Both the position numbers and the translations under genes were made by a program. This document shows positions 18,050 to 26,609 of a DNA stretch of 64,000 nt, one piece after another (positions within the stretch are counted from its first letter, which is position 1; the number at the start of each line of letters is the position of its first letter). The DNA is from Lewinellaceae bacterium SD302 (GTDB lineage Bacteria > Bacteroidota > Bacteroidia > Chitinophagales > Saprospiraceae). Location of the stretch: assembly GCA_002591745.1 (NCBI GenBank), contig PDLQ01000006.1:62001-126000 (forward strand), read 5' to 3'. The notes beneath the pieces were generated by a model. The model did not search any database, had not been told where the DNA came from, and saw only the letters and a program-made list of their open reading frames with translations.

Positions 18050-19828
18050 GTGCAGCTACTCGGTTATCAGCGCAAGGACCAGTTATTGGGGCAGATGTCA
18101 ATCAAAGAACTGTTGCCGGTAAAAGCAAGGGCGTTCTTTGAGATCAGCCACTGGCCAGCCCTAAAACTCAACGGCAGTGTGCGGGAAATGGCGTTGCGTT
18201 TGGCGCACGAAAACGGTACCGAAATACCGGTCCTGATCAGCTCGGCGCGGATTGAAGAATCCGGTGAAGGAGAAATCTACTACCAGCACTTGGTTTATCC
18301 CATCAAACGACGCTATGCTTACGAGCAAAATTTGCTGTCGGCGAAGAAGAAAGCGGAGCAAAAATTAGCTGACCGGGACCGTCAATTGTCATCCGTCGTA
18401 CATGAATTACGCTCTCCGCTACACGGACTCATGAACCTGGTGGAACTGCTACGTCAGGACCAGAGCGAAGCAGATCGTAAAAAACTCATGGACGTAATGA
18501 CTTCCACCGGGCGTCACATGACTCACTTGGTTGACAGTCTTTTGGATTGGTCAAGACTGGAAGCAAGCGGCAATCTGGAGCTTAGAGCTACCGACTTCGA
18601 CCTCGGTAAAAACCTGAACGATCTGATTACCTTGTTTGATATCCAGGCTTTATCGAAGGGGATAAAATTGGCGTTAAATTACGATGCGGCTTTACCGCTT
18701 ATGGTACACAGCGATCAGAATCGCCTGAATCAGCTGTTGCATAATCTCCTGAGCAACGCTATCAAATATACCGATAGTGGATCGGTTACTTTGGCCGCAA
18801 TTCCGGGAGGCATGCCACAAAGTATACTATTTACGGTCACGGATACTGGATGTGGAATCGCCCCCGAAGACCTGGCCCGCATTTTGCAGCCTTTCGGTCA
18901 ATTGAATAACCAGCAAAGTGAAGTTAGCAGTAGCGGACTGGGTTTATCGATCACGCAAAGCTTGCTGAAGGCTCTGGGCAGTGAATTGAACATCGAAAGT
19001 AAGATCGGGGTGGGTTCGAAGTTTTCCTTTGAGTTACTCGTCCCGCCCTCAGCAAGAAGTGTACCGAAGCAGGAAAAGGATTCCTTTACCATGCTAGCAA
19101 AGACCAGGGTGCTGGCTGCCGATGACGTAGCCGTCAACCGACTGATACTCAAACACCACCTCAAAAAAATTGGAGCCCGACAAGCCCTGATCGTGGCGGA
19201 TGGTTTATTGGTAATAGAGGCTCTACAAAAGGATACTGATTTTCAGCTCATCCTGCTGGATATCGAGATGCCCAGGTTAAATGGTTTTGCAACCGCTCGA
19301 CGTATACGGAAAGAATGGCCGGATTTAAATGTACCCATCGCTGCACTCACTGCTCATGCCAACGAAGCCATAACCGAGGAAGATAAATTTTCGTTATTCG
19401 ATGCCGTTCTACCCAAACCATTTGACGCAAACTCTCTGCGAAAATTACTAATGGACTTGGATAGTGCTGAGTCACTGGCAAGGACCGATAAGGTAGTGGC
19501 TATGAGTTCTACATTCAGTATGGAGCAACTCAATGAGCTTTTCGATGGGGAACCTAATGAGAAGGCGGATTTTTTGCAAATATTCTTGACTACACTCGCC
19601 GAGGTAGATGACAGCTTGCGTAAGGCCGGAGAAACTCAGGATCTAAAGGGTTACAGTGCCGCCAAGCACAAGATTACGAGTATGATTCACTTATTCATGG
19701 CGGAGGAAGTCGAGGAAGTTCTGGTTCAGGCCAAGGCGGCACTAGCTGATGAACAAATTGATAAATTCAATACCTTGGAACGAGAACGCAGACAGCTCTT
19801 TACGGCTTGGGCGGAGTATGTACGTTAA
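18050..19828 (+). CDS. PAS-containing hybrid histidine kinase with receiver and HPt-like tail
   Basis: From a GTG at 18050 the protein has 592 residues: end of a PAS domain and PAC (to about 90), coiled coil, HisKA with phosphoacceptor His about 118 (VVHELRSPLHGL), HATPase with DTGCGIAPEDL and SSSGLGLSI, a receiver (about 350-465; DD at VLAADDVAVN, phosphoacceptor in LLDIEMPRLNG), and an HPt-like C-terminus with AAKHKITSM. The PAS core (AYDQLPCGWILTNE... NDFTVQLLGY) begins upstream of the GTG: the frame is open from 17915 but has no ATG, GTG or TTG before 18050. Start is thus uncertain, with CTG at 17948 possible. No membrane segment, so a cytosolic sensor, likely fed by the adjoining RsbQ-like hydrolase. 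Confidence 0.88.
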   Translation: MQLLGYQRKDQLLGQMSIKELLPVKARAFFEISHWPALKLNGSVREMALRLAHENGTEIPVLISSARIEESGEGEIYYQHLVYPIKRRYAYEQNLLSAKKKAEQKLADRDRQLSSVVHELRSPLHGLMNLVELLRQDQSEADRKKLMDVMTSTGRHMTHLVDSLLDWSRLEASGNLELRATDFDLGKNLNDLITLFDIQALSKGIKLALNYDAALPLMVHSDQNRLNQLLHNLLSNAIKYTDSGSVTLAAIPGGMPQSILFTVTDTGCGIAPEDLARILQPFGQLNNQQSEVSSSGLGLSITQSLLKALGSELNIESKIGVGSKFSFELLVPPSARSVPKQEKDSFTMLAKTRVLAADDVAVNRLILKHHLKKIGARQALIVADGLLVIEALQKDTDFQLILLDIEMPRLNGFATARRIRKEWPDLNVPIAALTAHANEAITEEDKFSLFDAVLPKPFDANSLRKLLMDLDSAESLARTDKVVAMSSTFSMEQLNELFDGEPNEKADFLQIFLTTLAEVDDSLRKAGETQDLKGYSAAKHKITSMIHLFMAEEVEEVLVQAKAALADEQIDKFNTLERERRQLFTAWAEYVR

Positions 19829-19920
19829 TTTGCGGATATTGGCTTTGCCGATCGTTGTAGACATTTGTCGTTCTTGTCTGAGAGCTAGTCTGGGAATTGC
19901 TATGAACTGAAAAATAATGA

Positions 19921-19945
19921 TTTATGGTTCTGACAATACCATAAA
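19921..19945. promoter_or_regulatory. Operator-like inverted repeat upstream of the symporter genes
   Basis: TTTATGGT (19921-19928) and ACCATAAA (19938-19945) are perfect inverted 8-mers with a 9-base spacer, about 130 bases before the DUF4212 gene. This could be a repressor or activator site, or a small hairpin. The rest of 19829-20075 shows only the CAAAGTAGCA motif. Confidence 0.4.
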
Positions 19946-20048
19946 ATTGTGAGCTTGGCAGGTCAAGCGATCTGTTTTTGGTGACGTCAGGTTCATAAAG
20001 GCTTGTTTTTCAGGAAATAGAAATCCAAACAAACTCTTACATCGGCAC

Positions 20049-20058
20049 TGCTACTTTG
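20049..20058 (-). repeat. CAAAGTAGCA motif, intergenic copy before the symporter operon
   Basis: The minus strand reads GGCTTCAAAGTAGCAGTG. It lies 18 bases before the DUF4212 ATG, oriented with TGCTACTTTG toward the gene. It shares CACTGCTACTTTGAAG and the following CAAAATA with the copy at 26600. Confidence 0.85.
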
Positions 20059-20075
20059 AAGCCAAAATATCTTCC

Positions 20076-20339
20076 ATGACGGAACAGGAAAACGCCACGG
20101 CCTACTGGAAAACCAACCTTCGCTACCTGGGCATTCTATTGCTCATCTGGTTCATGGTCAGCTACGGCTGCGGAATCTTGCTGGTCGATCAACTGAACAC
20201 CATCTCCATCGGCGGAGCAAAACTCGGTTTTTGGTTTGCCCAACAGGGTTCAATTTATGTTTTTGTCATCCTTATATTTATTTACGTCTGGCTGATGAAT
20301 CGATTGGATCGTAAGCACGGGCTCTCGGAAAATGATTAA
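20076..20339 (+). CDS. DUF4212 small subunit of a sodium/solute symporter
   Basis: An 87-residue protein with two transmembrane helices (about 18-40 and 53-75), beginning with the typical YWKTNLRYLGILLLIWF and ending with WLMNRLDRKHG. DUF4212 proteins are found immediately before large Na+/solute symporters of the VC_2705 type and are taken as their small subunit. The symporter follows 62 bp later on the same strand. Probable inner-membrane partner; substrate likely acetate or another short organic acid given the nearby acs gene, which is inference. Confidence 0.9.
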   Translation: MTEQENATAYWKTNLRYLGILLLIWFMVSYGCGILLVDQLNTISIGGAKLGFWFAQQGSIYVFVILIFIYVWLMNRLDRKHGLSEND

Positions 20340-20401
20340 ATGCATCAGTGATTAAGTGATTTGATCATTACATCATTTACTCGTTAAATCATTTACAAAT
20401 A
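20340..20401. repeat. ATGATT-rich intergenic spacer
   Basis: The 62-bp gap between the two symporter genes is made almost entirely of TGATTAAGTGATTTGATCATT-like words and their complements, related to the TGATTTAATGA spacers at 2525 and 33117. Confidence 0.5.
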
Positions 20402-22303
20402 ATGGACGTACAAGCCTGGACATTCCTCATCGTCGGTATCACCTTCGCGCTTTACATCGGCATCGCTATCTGGGCCAGGGCGGGTTCCACCAAGGAATTT
20501 TACGTAGCCGGTGGTGGCGTGCACCCCGTTGCCAACGGTATGGCCACGGCGGCTGACTGGATGAGCGCGGCTTCCTTCATTTCCATGGCGGGTATCATTT
20601 CCTTCGGCGGTTACGACGGAAGTGTTTACCTGATGGGCTGGACGGGTGGCTACGTGCTACTGGCCCTCCTCTTGGCACCCTATCTAAGGAAGTTCGGCAA
20701 GTTCACCGTGCCAGATTTTATTGGTGATCGTTACTATTCCAACACCGCGCGGACGGTGGCCGTGATCTGTGCCATCGTAGTCTCGTTTACCTACGTGGCC
20801 GGGCAGATGCGCGGGGTCGGCCTGGTTTTCTCCCGCTTTCTGGAGGTAGACATCAACACCGGCGTTTACATCGGTACCGCCATCGTTTTCTTCTACGCCA
20901 TCCTGGGCGGTATGAAGGGTATTACATACACCCAGGTGGCCCAATTTTGCGTACTCATCTTCGCTTACATGGTGCCGGCCATTTTCATTTCCATCAAAAT
21001 GACCGGTAATCCGATTCCTCAACTCGGCTTCCTCGGCGAAGCCAGCGGAGAGGGCATTGCCTTATTGGACAAGCTGGACGGCCTTCATCGCGACCTCGGT
21101 TTCGCCGAGTACACGGACGGCAGCAAATCGATGATCGATGTCTTTGCCATCACCTTCGCGCTCATGGCCGGTACGGCCGGTCTGCCCCACGTGATCGTCC
21201 GCTTTTTCACGGTACCCAAAGTGAAAGACGCGCGGATTTCCGCTGGTTGGGCTTTACTGTTTATTGCCATTTTATACACTACGGCCCCGGCCATCGCCGC
21301 TTTTGCGCGTACCAATTTGATCACCACAATTCAGGATACTCCCTATACCGAGTTGCCTGGCTGGTTCAAAAAATGGGAAGAAACCGCCCTCATCGCCTGG
21401 GTGGATAAAAATGAGGATGGAAAAATAAATTACGCTCCAGGGCCGCCGTTTGAGGGAAAGCCGGAGCAAGTTATGGTGACTGACAACTCTGAGGACGAAG
21501 GACAACTCCGAGGAGCTAGCGACGATCACCGCAGGTCATCAGCGAGCCAATTAGATGATTCGGACTACCAAAGTAGCAGTGTTTTTGGCGAAGCTAAAGT
21601 AGCAGTGGGAACGTATGGCCAAATGCTGGTGGCAAATGAACCGACCGACAATCCTAACGAAGTCTATATCGACCGCGACATTATGGTCTTAGCTAATCCG
21701 GAGATCGCTCAGTTGCCAGATTGGGTCATTGCCCTGGTGGCTGCCGGTGGCCTGGCCGCCGCCCTGTCTACCGCCGCCGGTTTGCTGCTGGTTATTTCTA
21801 CGGCGGTCAGCCGCGATTTGATGAAAATGCAGATCAAGCCAAATATGAGTGATCGGGAAGAACTCTGGTGGGCCAGGGGAGGCGCAGCGGCGGCCGTGCT
21901 CGTAGCCGCTTACTTCGGCGTCAATCCGCCGGGTTTTGTGGCGGCAACGGTAGCGCTGGCCTTTGGGTTAGCGGCCGCTAGTTTCTTTCCGGCCATCGTC
22001 CTGGGCATCTTTGATAAACGCATGAACCAGCAGGGGGCGATATCCGGTATGGTTGTCGGCATTTTGTTGATGTTCGGCTACATGGCCGTTTTCAAACTCG
22101 GCTGGTTTGTAGATGAGGTACCCCCTGGTACTGACTGGTGGTTTGGAATTTCACCCGAGGGTTTTGGTAGCGTGGCAATGGTTGTCAACCTGATCGTATC
22201 CATGGTCATCAGCCGGATGACGCCGCCTCCGCCAGTATCGGTGCAGGAGATGGTGGAGCATATTCGGGTACCGAGTGGAGCAGGGGAGGCGCACGATCAT
22301 TAA
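20402..22303 (+). CDS. Sodium/solute symporter large subunit (acetate-permease-like) carrying an in-frame inserted element
   Basis: A 633-residue SSS-family transporter (VC_2705 subfamily, ActP-like) with about 13 transmembrane helices. Typical motifs: FYVAGGGVHPVANGMATAAD, AASFISMAGI, and VAAGGLAAALSTAAGLLLVIS. The large soluble loop after residue about 320 carries a Ca-binding-like DKNEDGKINYAPGPPFEGKP segment. Directly after this, residues 357-402 are an extra block (NSEDEGQLRGASDDHRR...YQSSSVFGEAKVA) that does not fit the family and is also found in the unrelated TPR-CHAT protein at 57959. The family sequence then resumes (YIDRDIMVLANPEIAQLPDWV). The protein should still fold, since the block sits in a loop. 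Forms a unit with the DUF4212 gene; acs lies 2.2 kb downstream. Confidence 0.93.
   Translation: MDVQAWTFLIVGITFALYIGIAIWARAGSTKEFYVAGGGVHPVANGMATAADWMSAASFISMAGIISFGGYDGSVYLMGWTGGYVLLALLLAPYLRKFGKFTVPDFIGDRYYSNTARTVAVICAIVVSFTYVAGQMRGVGLVFSRFLEVDINTGVYIGTAIVFFYAILGGMKGITYTQVAQFCVLIFAYMVPAIFISIKMTGNPIPQLGFLGEASGEGIALLDKLDGLHRDLGFAEYTDGSKSMIDVFAITFALMAGTAGLPHVIVRFFTVPKVKDARISAGWALLFIAILYTTAPAIAAFARTNLITTIQDTPYTELPGWFKKWEETALIAWVDKNEDGKINYAPGPPFEGKPEQVMVTDNSEDEGQLRGASDDHRRSSASQLDDSDYQSSSVFGEAKVAVGTYGQMLVANEPTDNPNEVYIDRDIMVLANPEIAQLPDWVIALVAAGGLAAALSTAAGLLLVISTAVSRDLMKMQIKPNMSDREELWWARGGAAAAVLVAAYFGVNPPGFVAATVALAFGLAAASFFPAIVLGIFDKRMNQQGAISGMVVGILLMFGYMAVFKLGWFVDEVPPGTDWWFGISPEGFGSVAMVVNLIVSMVISRMTPPPPVSVQEMVEHIRVPSGAGEAHDH
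21470..21607 (+). mobile_element. In-frame dispersed element, copy A (46 codons)
   Basis: A 138-bp block inside the symporter gene that aligns without gaps to 59264-59401 on the other strand (32 of 40 residues identical in the core 21485-21604). Its 5' end holds a near-tandem direct repeat GACAACTCYGAGGA (21482-21495 and 21501-21514), and its 3' end holds two related words, CAAAGTAGCAGTG (21569) and TAAAGTAGCAGTG (21595). No transposase, and no obvious target duplication. It resembles in principle the protein-coding palindromic elements of Rickettsia, but I recognise no named family. Confidence 0.85.
21569..21578 (+). repeat. CAAAGTAGCA motif inside element copy A
   Basis: Codons CAA AGT AGC AGT (Gln-Ser-Ser-Ser) preceded by GGACTAC. 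A one-mismatch second copy (TAAAGTAGCA, 21595-21604) follows in a different codon phase (Lys-Val-Ala). Confidence 0.9.
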
Positions 22304-22328
22304 ATCTTAGCAGTTTCGGGCTTGCTGA

Positions 22329-23542
22329 TCACTTCAGTTTATACAGAATGATAAAAGGCTTATCAGCGGCCTTGATTTTCTGATCAAACCCGGCAGTCAC
22401 CGATTGAATAGTTTCTACGTTGCCTGGATTAAGCACTTCTATACCTCGCAGCCAGGTTCGTTTCCCGTTCGAGATTCCAACTATCACTTTTCCAGCTTGT
22501 GAAACAGCTTGAAATTGTGGTGGTTGTACTTGAAATGACTGACCTGGAAAAGAAACATCATCTACCCAAGAGTTATGGATAGAAACATCGCTTTCTTTTT
22601 CTACTACACTAGATGGGGATGCCCCTTTCTTATAGGTGAAGTAGAAGAATCCATTTCCAGACACGATGTTTGCCGGGTTAAAAGTTTTTGTGAAATTTCT
22701 CGCCTGAGTGTGAAAACTATCTCCCGGGCTCATCCGAGCGACGTCTTCATTCGTAAAGAATACTTGGAACTAATCGTGCGAAAGGGTTCAACGCTGTTAC
22801 TTTCCAGTTTATAGATTACGTCCATAAACTCTTTAGCGTAATAGACTCCATTCGGAGTAGCGTATAAACTTTTTGTAATTGTCACATATTCGGAAAAGCT
22901 CGCTCCTTTATTGACGAGGTCAATGTCTAACCAATCATTTTTAAACTCACCCTCCAGCGATATTTCTCTGAGCATATGGTTTTTGTCGGCTAAGCTGGTT
23001 TGCGGATAGCTGATGTCAAGGAAAATACTTTCGTCTACGGTTGCTATACCATTGTAGAGTTGAGATGTAGGCCCCGTGATTGTAATTTCCCGAAGAAAGT
23101 CACCGTGAGGTGTGTATACATTTATCTTGCCGGTTCGGTCTAGTAAGTAAAGCTCTCCAGTCATTTTTTCGATGCTGAAGTCAACTAGCTCATAGAATTT
23201 CCCTTTACCATTACCTCGATCCCCAACCGAGTTAATGAACTGCCCTTTCTTATCAAAAATGAACAAACGTATAGTTTTAGATATGTCCAAGACATAATAG
23301 TAGTCACCGTAATGACCTACGTTGTGCGCGTTCCCAAATGGAATGTCGCTAACCAGTTCAAGAGGGATATATTCTATTTCCTCAAAATGATTTGAATACT
23401 TTAGTGGGGTCACCCTTAAATTGTCTACCGATATTGCTTGAGGCCCAGCATCATTATCCAAGGCATTACTTATATCACTATAGCAGGAAAAAAAGCTTAA
23501 CGACAATAAGACTAGCGTAAGGCCGGAAAGAGAGATATTCAT
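22329..23542 (-). pseudogene. 6-bladed beta-propeller lipoprotein gene, frameshifted
   Basis: Two consecutive minus-strand frames together encode one protein. The first (23542-22730, 270 residues) has a lipoprotein signal (LTLVLLSLSFFSC) and propeller repeats of the Bacteroidota 6-bladed type (FDKKGQFINSVGDRGNGKGKF, LDRTGKINVYTPHGDFLREI). It ends at TGA in a short out-of-frame tail (YSLRMKTSLG). The second frame (to 22329), read from slightly upstream, gives FFTNEDVARMSPGDSF, which continues the propeller after KLESNSVEPFRTISSKY. A one-step frameshift near 22765-22775 separates them. Either a broken gene or a sequencing error. Base composition looks more A/T-rich than its neighbours, which suggests recent acquisition. 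Confidence 0.7.
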
Positions 23543-23595
23543 TTCGTGTCAAATATGACTGCGGTTAATAATAGTCAATCGCTGGAAATAACAAA

Positions 23596-23644
23596 ACCCC
23601 GCCCTCCTGATCATTCTAATCGATAGAAAAACGGAAGGCGGGGT
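23596..23644 (-). terminator. Terminator after the small secreted protein gene
   Basis: Arms 23596-23607 (ACCCCGCCCTCC) and 23633-23644 (GGAAGGCGGGGT) pair at 11 of 12 positions around a 25-base loop. On the minus strand the stem is followed by TTTTGTTAT, fitting termination of the gene ending at 23715. Confidence 0.65.
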
Positions 23645-23714
23645 AATGTAAGATTGCTTTCAGCGGTATAAATCAGACGGAATAAGCCTGAAGATATTAC
23701 AGATTCAGGAGCTC

Positions 23715-24119
23715 TTAGTTACAATTTTGTGTTGTCAGCGTGTTGACTTCTTCTCCCAACTCACCATCGAAACAACCTTCGAAGGTAATCCGAATGCCGG
23801 ATGTACACGAGCCGGTGTTACCCGAAACGCAAGTATAGCTGTACACGATCTCCGTACCGTAACCACTCCCGCATGGGAAAACCGTTTCGCTCTCCAGAAC
23901 GACTACGGTGCTACATTGTACCTGTGCTGGACCGCCGCCGCCATTAGGATTAGTTGTGTTAATGCCATCTTCGAACGGATTGACGCCGTTGTTTGGGGAA
24001 CCAGGCCAGGCTGAATCATCTTCTACTGACGTAGAGTAGGGGCTTTCGTAGTCGGATTGGCTGTAAAGACCTGTGGTGAAAGCGAAAGAGAATAAGAGAA
24101 TAGCGCAAAAATGTTTCAT
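23715..24119 (-). CDS. Small cysteine-containing secreted protein
   Basis: A 134-residue protein with a good signal peptide (MKHFCAILLFSFAFTTGLYSQ, cleavage after about residue 20). The mature part starts with an acidic, Pro/Gly/Asn-rich linker (SPNNGVNPFEDGINTTNPNGGGG) and then a compact region with six Cys (QCSTVV, FPCGSG, YTCVSG, GSCTSG, EGCFDG, QNC), suggesting three disulfides. I recognise no family. It is followed by a hairpin terminator and preceded by a 430-bp gap; it appears to be a single-gene unit. Confidence 0.7.
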   Translation of the reverse strand: MKHFCAILLFSFAFTTGLYSQSDYESPYSTSVEDDSAWPGSPNNGVNPFEDGINTTNPNGGGGPAQVQCSTVVVLESETVFPCGSGYGTEIVYSYTCVSGNTGSCTSGIRITFEGCFDGELGEEVNTLTTQNCN

Positions 24120-24550
24120 GTTTCAGAAATTAAAAGGTGAAGAGAAAGGATTAATACGTCAAATGAATGCGATCAAATAATAGATTAGTGTCAGCATTCC
24201 TGCCAGTCTTCAAAAAAGTAAATCAAGAGAACAGACTCAAGAGCGCTTAAACAAACGTATTAGTGAAATCGATAAATTCAACAATATATCTAAGGTACTG
24301 TGAATAAACTGCTTTGTTCACTTCTGTAACAAAAAAACAACTGAAACCACCTTGTTTACGTCAACTTGACAATTGCGAGCACATCGATATGCCTATATTA
24401 AGTATGCGCGAAAATCTAACCTAGATGGTTCCCCTCACTTTAACTAGCTCTTCATAAGCGTGGATGATGAATTGGGCCGAAATATTTTGGAGGATTTTAA
24501 AAGCCTCAATAGAACATTGTCCGTATTATTCGGGGCAAAATTAACCGATC
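24120..24550. other. A/T-rich gap between the small secreted protein gene and acs
   Basis: 431 bp between divergent genes, noticeably A/T-rich. No open frame, tRNA or strong inverted repeat seen. Both promoters must lie here; TATTTTG at about 24484-24490 resembles a -7 box but has only one base between TA and TTTG, so I do not call it. Confidence 0.5.
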
Positions 24551-26482
24551 ATGCCAGTCTACAACCAGCCCGTAAAACTACCTGTACAGATACAGTCCTT
24601 TGATGAATACCAAGAGGTCTATGCCCACTCCGTCAGTAAACCAGAAAATTTCTGGGCGGAGCAGGCTGATACCTTTTACTGGCGCAAGAGATGGGACAAA
24701 ACGCTGGAGTGGAATTTTACCGACCCGGATGTAAAATGGTTCCAGGGCGGAAAGCTGAACATCACCGAAAATTGTCTGGACCGCCATCTGGCCGAACGGG
24801 GAGACCAAGCCGCAATCGTATTTGAACCCAACGAGCCAGGCGACCCGGTTATCACGCTGAGTTACCGCGAACTCCACGCCGAAGTTTGCAAGACAGCTAA
24901 TGCCTTGCACGAATTGGGCATTGGCAAGGGCGACCGTGTTTGTTTCTACATGCCCATGGTACCTGAGCTGGCCATTTCTGTACTGGCCTGTGCCCGAATT
25001 GGCGCCATTCATTCCGTAGTGTTTGCCGGCTTCAGTGCTCAGGCCCTGGCCGATCGGGTAAACGATGCCGATTGCAAAATGATCATCTGCTCCGACTACA
25101 ATAAACGGGGCGCTAAGAACATCCCCGTCAAGCAAGTCGTGGATGAAGCCATGGCCATCGGCTGCTCCACGATCGAAACCGTATTGGTACACAAAAATAC
25201 TGGCGGCGACATCACTTGGGACCCCAGCTACGATCTATGGTACCACGAGCAAGTCGATCACCAAAGCTCCGAATGTGAAGCCGAAGCAATGGACGCCGAA
25301 GACGTGCTTTTCATTCTTTACACCTCTGGTTCTACGGGCAAGCCCAAAGGCATCGTGCATACTTGCGGTGGCTATATGTTGTACACGGCTTTTAGCTTCT
25401 TGAACGTCTTTCAATACCAGCCAGGCGATGTGTACTGGTGTACCGCCGATATCGGTTGGATCACCGGCCATAGCTACATCCTCTACGGTCCTTTACTCTG
25501 CGGTGCCACCAGTATGATGTTCGAAGGTGTGCCGACCTACCCGGATGCCGGTCGCTTCTGGCAGATCTGCGAGAAACACAAAGTAAATCAATTCTATACC
25601 GCTCCCACCGCCATCCGTGCCCTGATGGCAAAAGGAGACGAACACGTGGAAAAGTACGACCTCAGTGACCTGAAAGTAATTGGCTCCGTAGGCGAACCGA
25701 TCAACGAAGAAGCCTGGGAATGGTATAAGGAGAAGGTGGGGAGAAACGTCGTTCCCATAGTCGACACCTGGTGGCAAACCGAAACTGGCGGGATGATGAT
25801 CTCTGGACTGGGTAACTACAGTCCACAAAAAGCCACTTTTGCCGGCTATCCTTTACCTGGTATCCAGCCCTGCCTTGTCGGTAAGGAATCGATTAAGGAA
25901 AATAAAGGCAACCCCGCCGAAGGCCTGCTTTGCGTCAAATTCCCCTGGCCCAGTATGCTGCGTACTACCTGGGGCGACCACGAGCGCTGTAAAAACACCT
26001 ACTTCAGTACGGTTCCCGGTATGTATTTCACTGGTGACGGCGCCCGCCGCGACGAAAACGGCATGTATCGTATTGTCGGCCGGGTGGATGACGTCATCAA
26101 TGTCTCCGGTCACCGGATGGGGACGGCCGAGGTCGAAAATGCCATTGACGAACACAGTAGGGTAGTGGAGTCTGCAGTGGTAGGCTACCCACACGACATT
26201 AAGGGACAAGGTATCTACGCTTACGTCATTATGGGGCCGGGTAGTCATGACCTGGATTTAATAAAACAAGAGATCATTGCCGTAGTGCGTAAAGAGATCG
26301 GCCCCATCGCCAAACCGGACAAGATCCAGTTCGTAGACGCATTACCCAAGACCCGTTCCGGTAAGATCATGCGCCGAATTCTCCGAAAGGTTGCGGCAAA
26401 TGAACTGGAAAATCTGGGAGATACGAGTACGCTGTTGAACCCGGAGGCGGTCGAATCCATTATTGCAGGGAGAGATATTTAA
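24551..26482 (+). CDS. acs: Acetyl-CoA synthetase (AMP-forming)
   Basis: A 643-residue ANL-family enzyme of normal Acs length. The N-terminal ACAS domain (FWAEQADTFYWRKRWDK) is followed by the adenylation core with P-loop YTSGSTGKPKGIVHT, the acetate pocket segment DTWWQTETGG, the hinge GRVDDVINVSGHRMGTAEVE, and the C-terminal catalytic and acetylation site PKTRSGKIMRR. It converts acetate, ATP and CoA to acetyl-CoA, AMP and pyrophosphate in the cytosol. The acetate-type symporter upstream suggests uptake followed by activation. The Lys in SGKIMRR is the usual acetylation target, so reversible acetylation is possible (family knowledge). Confidence 0.97.
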   Translation: MPVYNQPVKLPVQIQSFDEYQEVYAHSVSKPENFWAEQADTFYWRKRWDKTLEWNFTDPDVKWFQGGKLNITENCLDRHLAERGDQAAIVFEPNEPGDPVITLSYRELHAEVCKTANALHELGIGKGDRVCFYMPMVPELAISVLACARIGAIHSVVFAGFSAQALADRVNDADCKMIICSDYNKRGAKNIPVKQVVDEAMAIGCSTIETVLVHKNTGGDITWDPSYDLWYHEQVDHQSSECEAEAMDAEDVLFILYTSGSTGKPKGIVHTCGGYMLYTAFSFLNVFQYQPGDVYWCTADIGWITGHSYILYGPLLCGATSMMFEGVPTYPDAGRFWQICEKHKVNQFYTAPTAIRALMAKGDEHVEKYDLSDLKVIGSVGEPINEEAWEWYKEKVGRNVVPIVDTWWQTETGGMMISGLGNYSPQKATFAGYPLPGIQPCLVGKESIKENKGNPAEGLLCVKFPWPSMLRTTWGDHERCKNTYFSTVPGMYFTGDGARRDENGMYRIVGRVDDVINVSGHRMGTAEVENAIDEHSRVVESAVVGYPHDIKGQGIYAYVIMGPGSHDLDLIKQEIIAVVRKEIGPIAKPDKIQFVDALPKTRSGKIMRRILRKVAANELENLGDTSTLLNPEAVESIIAGRDI

Positions 26483-26575
26483 GGATGGAAAGTTGAAGGA
26501 TAGAAGGAGATGGCAACTTCTCAATTTCCCCTTCACCTCATAATTTCAGTTCTTTGCCTTTCTCTCCTTCAGTCC
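26483..26575. repeat. Purine-rich/pyrimidine-rich inverted spacer
   Basis: The gap after acs starts with GGATGGAAAGTTGAAGGATA-type sequence and ends with TCTCCTTCAGTCCTT, which is inverted to AAGGATAGAAGGAGA (13 of 15 positions). Similar spacers lie at 31615-31735 and 43935-44005. Confidence 0.5.
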
Positions 26576-26599
26576 TTTGGGCCCTCTAACCATAACCAC

Positions 26600-26609
26600 T
26601 GCTACTTTG
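26600..26609 (-). repeat. CAAAGTAGCA motif overlapping the start of the SGNH lipoprotein gene
   Basis: The minus strand reads TTGACTTCAAAGTAGCAGTGG. On the plus strand TGCTACTTTG supplies the TTG (26607) that is the best start codon of the following gene. Confidence 0.85.
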
